Shown here: positions 59,698 through 64,000 of the stretch, in pieces
Position numbering within the stretch: the stretch's first letter is position 1
How the letters are laid out: each line of letters begins with the position of its first letter
Source of the DNA: an uncultured Acetatifactor sp.
Lineage (GTDB): Bacteria > Bacillota > Clostridia > Lachnospirales > Lachnospiraceae
Reading direction: 5' to 3'
Assembly: GCA_910586485.1 (NCBI GenBank)
Contig: CAJUIA010000004.1
Coordinates: forward strand, 62,001-126,000
DNA: 64,000 bases
Notes under the pieces: model-generated
What the model saw: the letters and a program-made list of their open reading frames with translations, nothing else
What the model was told of the DNA's origin: nothing
The model's database searches: none
Made by a program: the position numbers and the translations under genes

Positions 59698-60705
59698 TTA
59701 TTTTGCGGCAGGGGAAAATACGCTGTAAGCAGTGCCGCCTAAAGGTATATGGTAGGTTGTAAGCTCGTCTCCGAAGGCCTGGAAGTAAACATAGCGGGAG
59801 GTCATATTGATGCGGGTATAATTCCCCTCCGCCACAACGCGGTTGTCCGAGCCGTCAGTACGCATACATTTCAGCTGGGGGCTGACGCTGTCGTTTTTCT
59901 GGTAATATATGTAGCCGTTTCCCACGTTAAAGCAGTCTACTCGATCATTGGTCAGCACCTGAACTTCATTTTGCGTCAGGGAGTAGCGGCAAAGCCGGTA
60001 ATTTTCCGCCACGTCCATATAATAGATATAATCTCCGTCCAGACAGGGATACCACAGATTCCCGCGCCACAGCTCCGTGGTCACGTCATTGGCCGTGTTC
60101 AGGGCATAAAGATAATGATCCTCCTGTGTGCCGTTGTAATAGATGACGCCGTTTCCGGCGCAGGCAGGATTGATATTGTAATTTGCCAGATCCACCTGTT
60201 CGGATTCGTCAATCTTAAGCTTGTAGAAGGAAGTGGAAGAAGCTTTGGATGTCAGCAGGTACAGATAATTATTTACCAGCTGCCCGGTGACTACCACGTC
60301 TCTGGTCAGGGTGGTGACATTGCTGCCGTTTAGTTTGCTCCGGCAGAAGGATCGCATTCCTTCGATCTGTCCGGGGCCGGATTGAGGGGCGGCGTTAAAC
60401 TGGTAAAAATACAGGTATTTTCCTCCGGCCAGGATATTTCTTACCTGCATCTGGTTTAACTGCACTACATCCGTTTCGTCCGGGGTCATGGAATAGAGGC
60501 AGCCGTGATCCGCCGTGTTGGAAAAATAGACCCGGCCGTCGTATTCGCAGAAAAGCCCTTCATTGTTTAAATTTCCGGCGCTGTTGCCGACGGTGCCGTC
60601 CGGATTCATGGATATGCGGTTGGCAAACATGCTGGCGATACCTAAGCCTGCCAGCAGCAGTACACAGATAACGGTCGCCAGTACGATCTTGACGGTTTTG
60701 TTCAT
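59698..60705 (-). CDS. DUF5050 domain membrane-anchored protein
   Basis: 335 residues. One N-terminal membrane anchor (about 7-27) precedes a beta-propeller-like domain made of repeated short blades: GRVYFSNTADHGCLYSM, KYLYFYQFN, DYIYYMDVAENYRLCRY, GYIYYQKND and RYVYFQAFG. This matches DUF5050, an extracytoplasmic family of unknown function common in Clostridia. GGAGAG precedes the ATG on the minus strand. It follows, at 81 bp, upstream of the GT8 gene on the same strand. Confidence 0.86.
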   Translation of the reverse strand: MNKTVKIVLATVICVLLLAGLGIASMFANRISMNPDGTVGNSAGNLNNEGLFCEYDGRVYFSNTADHGCLYSMTPDETDVVQLNQMQVRNILAGGKYLYFYQFNAAPQSGPGQIEGMRSFCRSKLNGSNVTTLTRDVVVTGQLVNNYLYLLTSKASSTSFYKLKIDESEQVDLANYNINPACAGNGVIYYNGTQEDHYLYALNTANDVTTELWRGNLWYPCLDGDYIYYMDVAENYRLCRYSLTQNEVQVLTNDRVDCFNVGNGYIYYQKNDSVSPQLKCMRTDGSDNRVVAEGNYTRINMTSRYVYFQAFGDELTTYHIPLGGTAYSVFSPAAK

Positions 60706-60829
60706 GTAGATTTCTCTCCTTTGCTTTGCATGAAATCGTCCCTAATTATACACTGCTTTTGTCTTGCTATCAAGATTGTTTTGGTATAAGATAAAATAAG
60801 TGAAAAATTCAGCACAAAGGAGCGGGCCT

Positions 60830-61954
60830 ATGGATTTAGGAGAGTTAAGGCAGCAGATTGACGAGATTGACTCCGGGATCGTGGAGCTTTATGAGCGGCG
60901 GATGGAGGTTTGCCGTCAGGTAGCGGAATATAAGATCAGCACGGGGAAAAAAGTATTTGACAGGCAGCGGGAAGCGGAAAAGCTCGTCAAGGTTAAGGCG
61001 CTTGCACATAACGAGTTCAACAGCCGCGGTATCGAAGAGCTGTTTGAACAGATTATGTCCATGAGCAGGAAGCTGCAGTACGGCCTGCTGGCAGAGAGCG
61101 GGAAGCTGGGGAAGCCTTCGTTTATCGCGGTGGACCGGCTGGAGACTGTGAAGGCAAGAGTGGTGTTTCAGGGAGCGGAGGGCTCTTATTCTCAGGCGGC
61201 CATGACGCGCTATTTCGGGGAAGAAATTCAGAGCTTCCATGTGGACAGCTTTCGGGACGCCATGAGCGCCATCGACGACGGCAGTGCGGACTTTGCAGTG
61301 CTGCCCATTGAAAATTCAACGGCTGGCGTTGTCAGCGAGATTTATGATCTCCTGCAGGAATATGAAAATTATATTGTAGGCGAGCAGGTTATTCAGGTAG
61401 AACACTGCCTGCTGGGGCTGCCCGGTGTGGACCCTGCCCGCATCAGGACGGTTTATTCTCATCCCCAGTCCCTGATGCAGAGCGCACGGTTTCTTGGTAA
61501 TCATGACTGGAAGCAGGTCAGTATGCAGAATAATGCCTTTGCGGCCAGAAAGGTGGCTGAGGATCAGGATCCCGCCCAGGCGGCGATCGCCGGTGAGCAG
61601 GCCGCAAACGTCTATGGCCTGCAGATTCTGCAAAGGGGCATCAATGACTGCGGCAGCAATTCTACCCGCTTTATCATTGTTACCAATCAGAAGATTTTCA
61701 GGAAGGACGCTAATAAGATCAGTATCTGCTTTGAATTGCCTCATGAAAGCGGCTCTTTGTATCATATGCTGTCACATTTTATTTATAATGATCTGAATAT
61801 GACGAAGATTGAAAGCCGTCCCATCGAAGAGCGGGATTGGGAGTACCGCTTCTTTATTGATTTTGAGGGCAACCTGGCGGACAGCGCAGTGAAAAACGCG
61901 CTGAGGGGCTTAAGAGACGAGGCACGGAATATGAAGGTGCTGGGAAACTATTGA
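60830..61954 (+). CDS. pheA: Bifunctional chorismate mutase / prephenate dehydratase
   Basis: 374 residues. An AroQ-type chorismate mutase (1-90; LRQQIDEIDSGIVELYERRM), a prephenate dehydratase domain (about 108-285; VVFQGAEGSYSQAAM, LPIENSTAGVVSEI, NDCGSNSTRFIIV) and a C-terminal ACT domain (about 295-370; ISICFELPHESGSLYHML, KIESRPIEERDWEYRF) for phenylalanine feedback. It makes phenylpyruvate from chorismate. ATG 60830 has AAAGGAG upstream. No T-box or other attenuator is visible ahead of it. Confidence 0.95.
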   Translation: MDLGELRQQIDEIDSGIVELYERRMEVCRQVAEYKISTGKKVFDRQREAEKLVKVKALAHNEFNSRGIEELFEQIMSMSRKLQYGLLAESGKLGKPSFIAVDRLETVKARVVFQGAEGSYSQAAMTRYFGEEIQSFHVDSFRDAMSAIDDGSADFAVLPIENSTAGVVSEIYDLLQEYENYIVGEQVIQVEHCLLGLPGVDPARIRTVYSHPQSLMQSARFLGNHDWKQVSMQNNAFAARKVAEDQDPAQAAIAGEQAANVYGLQILQRGINDCGSNSTRFIIVTNQKIFRKDANKISICFELPHESGSLYHMLSHFIYNDLNMTKIESRPIEERDWEYRFFIDFEGNLADSAVKNALRGLRDEARNMKVLGNY

Positions 61955-62072
61955 CGGGGCGCACTTGAGTACAGTGGCATGATTTCGTTACGGGATGTTG
62001 TTTTGGGGCTGCACGTATAAAAACGAATGTTATTTATGACTGAAACATCTTGGCAGGAAGGAATGAAGGATT

Positions 62073-63380
62073 ATGCGGGAACAAGAATTGATTGTTTACA
62101 GGAATTTTGAAGACGGGGACTTATTTTTTGATATGGCCTGGCTGATGGCGCATTATTCGGAGTCTAAGCCGGAGCGGGAGCCGGCGGCGCTTTTTTATGA
62201 CTGCATCCACAGGCTGATTGAGCTGGCAGGAAATTATGGCTTTCACGGGAATCTTTGGCATTGTTACCTGGCAAACCTGCTGGTAAACAATGAGAACAGC
62301 TATAGCTGCGGCTGTGAGATCAGGGGTCAGATTGAAGGAACCGTCAATGAGGCGGCTCTGCATGATATTGCCATATTTAAAGAGTTTTACGATTATGATT
62401 TCAGAAAGATGTGTGAAACGCTTCAGGCGCCGGAATACGCCCTTACCGAGCATTACAAGGTAAACAGCCGGGAGAGTAAGGTCTATAATGCCAGGATCTG
62501 CGCCCGCATCTGTGAACTGGCGGAAAAGTTCTGCGGGGATCAGACGGCGGAGGAAATGAAAGCCACATTGACGGAGTTTTACAGGGAATACGGTGTGGGG
62601 AAATTTGGCCTGCATAAGTGTTTCCGGGTAGCTCATGACGAGACCGGCGTACATGTGGAGCCAATCCCCAATATTGCTCATGTGGCGCTGGAGGATCTGG
62701 TGGGATACGAGATTCCAAAAAAGAAGCTGACGGATAACACGGATGCGTTTGTGGCGGGGCGAAAGGCTAACAACTGTCTGTTGTTTGGGGACGCCGGCAC
62801 GGGGAAGTCCTCTTGTATCAAGGCCATTGCCAACGAATATTATGAGAAGGGGCTGCGAATTATAGAGATATACAAGCATCAGTTTCAGGACCTGAATGCG
62901 GTGATCGGGCAGATCAAAAAGCGTAATTATAAATTTATCATTTATATGGATGATTTAAGCTTTGAGGACTTCGAGACGGAGTACAAGTATTTAAAAGCCG
63001 TCATTGAAGGAGGTTTGGAGAAAAAGCCGGAAAATGTTCTGATTTATGCCACATCCAACAGGCGGCACCTGATTCGGGAAAATTACGGTGACAGGGAAGA
63101 GATCCGTCAGGACATGCACACCGGAGATACTGTCCAGGAGAAGCTTTCGCTGGTATATCGTTTCGGCGTAACCATCTATTTTGGAGCGCCGGATAAGAAG
63201 CAGTTCCAGGGAATTGTAAAAGCTCTGGCGGAGCGGGACGGTATTAAGCTCTCCGAGGAAGAACTGCTTAGCGAGGCCAATAAGTGGGAGTTGTCCCACG
63301 GCGGCCTGTCAGGGCGCACCGCCAGACAGTTTGTGGATTACATCAGCTCGGTTACAATAGAAAAATCAAAAAGGCATTAG
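62073..63380 (+). CDS. DUF815 AAA-type ATPase
   Basis: 435 residues. The C-terminal half (about 205-430) is the DUF815 P-loop ATPase: LLFGDAGTGKSSCIKAIANEYYEKGL in pieces (GDAGTGKSS near 238), Walker B KFIIYMDDLSFED near 288, sensor-like YATSNRRHLI near 328 and GGLSGRTARQFVDYI at the end. The N-terminal 200 residues are helical and family-specific. It has no membrane helix. Function is not established. It lies 68 bp before a Ppx/GppA gene in the same direction. Confidence 0.87.
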   Translation: MREQELIVYRNFEDGDLFFDMAWLMAHYSESKPEREPAALFYDCIHRLIELAGNYGFHGNLWHCYLANLLVNNENSYSCGCEIRGQIEGTVNEAALHDIAIFKEFYDYDFRKMCETLQAPEYALTEHYKVNSRESKVYNARICARICELAEKFCGDQTAEEMKATLTEFYREYGVGKFGLHKCFRVAHDETGVHVEPIPNIAHVALEDLVGYEIPKKKLTDNTDAFVAGRKANNCLLFGDAGTGKSSCIKAIANEYYEKGLRIIEIYKHQFQDLNAVIGQIKKRNYKFIIYMDDLSFEDFETEYKYLKAVIEGGLEKKPENVLIYATSNRRHLIRENYGDREEIRQDMHTGDTVQEKLSLVYRFGVTIYFGAPDKKQFQGIVKALAERDGIKLSEEELLSEANKWELSHGGLSGRTARQFVDYISSVTIEKSKRH

Positions 63381-63448
63381 CGAAACGATCATTCCGTAAT
63401 CGGACTTTAGATAATCCGTACATAAAACGATTCAAAAGGAGGCGGGTG

Positions 63449-64000
63449 ATGAGTATCAGAACCTTTGCGGCCATTGTGGCAGGCAGCTTTGAGCTGACCA
63501 TGAAGATATTTGAGTTTTCTGGGAAAAACAACATGCGGGAGATTGATCATGTCAGCAGGCGGCTGGCCTTAGGCAGCGATACCTATGCCCATGGCAGGAT
63601 CTGCAGTGAAAAGCTGGACGAGGTCTGCCGTACCTTAAAGGAATTTGCCGGGATCATGAAGGCTTATAAAGTGGAAGCCTATAAAGCATACGGCACCAGC
63701 GCCATCAGGGAGGCGGAAAATTCCATTATTCTGCAGGATCAGATTGCACAGCGGACCGGTATTCAGATGGAAATACTCAGTAATTCCGAACAGCGATTTC
63801 TGGACTATAAATCCGTGGCTTCCAAGGGAGAGAGCTTCCGCAGAATCATAGAGGAAAAAACGGCGATTTTAGACATCGGGGGTGGAAGCATTCAAATATC
63901 CCTGTTTGACAATGATACGCTGGTATCCACTCAGAATCTGCGCTTGGGAGTTTTAAGGATTCAGGAGTACATGACCCGTTTTGAGGTAAAGCCTTCACGT
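63449..64000 (+). CDS. Ppx/GppA exopolyphosphatase family protein, 3' end outside window
   Basis: 184 residues are visible and the frame is open at the window edge. Actin-like ATPase-fold blocks typical of Ppx/GppA are present: VAGSFELTMKIFEFS near the N-terminus, AYGTSAIREAENS near 89 and TAILDIGGGSIQISLF near 142. These enzymes hydrolyse polyphosphate or pppGpp. ATG 63449 has AAAAGGAGGCGG upstream. A ppk gene often follows, but it would lie outside the window. Confidence 0.9.
   Translation, partial: MSIRTFAAIVAGSFELTMKIFEFSGKNNMREIDHVSRRLALGSDTYAHGRICSEKLDEVCRTLKEFAGIMKAYKVEAYKAYGTSAIREAENSIILQDQIAQRTGIQMEILSNSEQRFLDYKSVASKGESFRRIIEEKTAILDIGGGSIQISLFDNDTLVSTQNLRLGVLRIQEYMTRFEVKPSR

Noticed and set aside
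60720..60829. T-box or attenuator upstream of pheA
   Set aside because: No T-box sequence, specifier stem or Phe-rich leader peptide can be seen in the short gap.

Overview
The window reads as a chromosomal segment of a Clostridia/Lachnospiraceae-type gut Firmicute. The pointers are the dgt-dnaG-rpoD-trmK replication/sigma cluster, a pyrB-pyrI pair, strong GGAGG ribosome sites with frequent GTG/TTG starts, a BceRSAB-type module, COG3044, DUF1854, DUF1538 and DUF6320-type proteins, and tRNAs without an encoded CCA. Species cannot be named from sequence alone. I see no prophage, insertion sequence, CRISPR array or replication origin. Base composition and codon use look even throughout.

Layout. 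0-4.5 kb: two ABC exporter half-transporters (the first cut by the window edge) around a free-standing DUF1854 protein. 4.5-8.9 kb: a DUF1538 membrane protein translationally coupled to a tandem PII-like protein, then an ankyrin protein. 8.9-12.1 kb: two Uma2 paralogues flanking a tRNA-Val and a metallophosphoesterase fused to a ProX-type tRNA-editing domain. 12.2-14.4 kb: a 12-codon leader peptide with terminators ahead of a COG3044 ATPase. 14.5-18.9 kb: a complete Bce-type two-component/ABC module. 19-23.5 kb: a FliD-like repeat protein, tRNA-Leu, and a condensation-like/DUF6320/esterase cassette. 23.6-30.2 kb: dgt, dnaG, rpoD, trmK and a nucleoside kinase. 30.2-35.2 kb: a sucrose/fructan locus in which the regulator and the sugar-binding protein have both lost their 5' ends at one junction, followed by intact GH32 and fructokinase genes. 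35.3-35.7 kb: RNase P RNA.

35.8-48 kb: a lipoprotein serine protease, a 38-codon small gene, a terpenoid-cyclase-fold protein, GNAT and methyltransferase genes, two COG0523 GTPases (one His-rich), YlmH, a PF06541 membrane protein, a second two-component system and a DUF362 protein. 48.1-51.7 kb: a candidate type I toxin-antitoxin locus, pyrI/pyrB, a nitroreductase, a PH-domain protein and a second PF06541 protein. 51.9-56 kb: a folate operon (folC, folE, HD hydrolase, folP, folB-folK). 56-58 kb: a Gx-transporter/NusG-II pair divergent from an ApbE flavin transferase. 58.3-64 kb: a SmtB-type zinc sensor, GT8, DUF5050, PheA, a DUF815 ATPase and the start of a Ppx/GppA phosphatase.

Several promoters share an extended -10 (TGGTATAAT) that runs straight into short perfect hairpins. 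One 53-bp promoter-plus-hairpin cassette occurs twice (39.1 and 46.9 kb) with a compensatory base-pair change in a downstream stem. Together with the leader-peptide/terminator region, the toxin candidate, the MPE-ProX fusion, the DUF1538-PII pair and the deletion scar, these are the items most worth follow-up.
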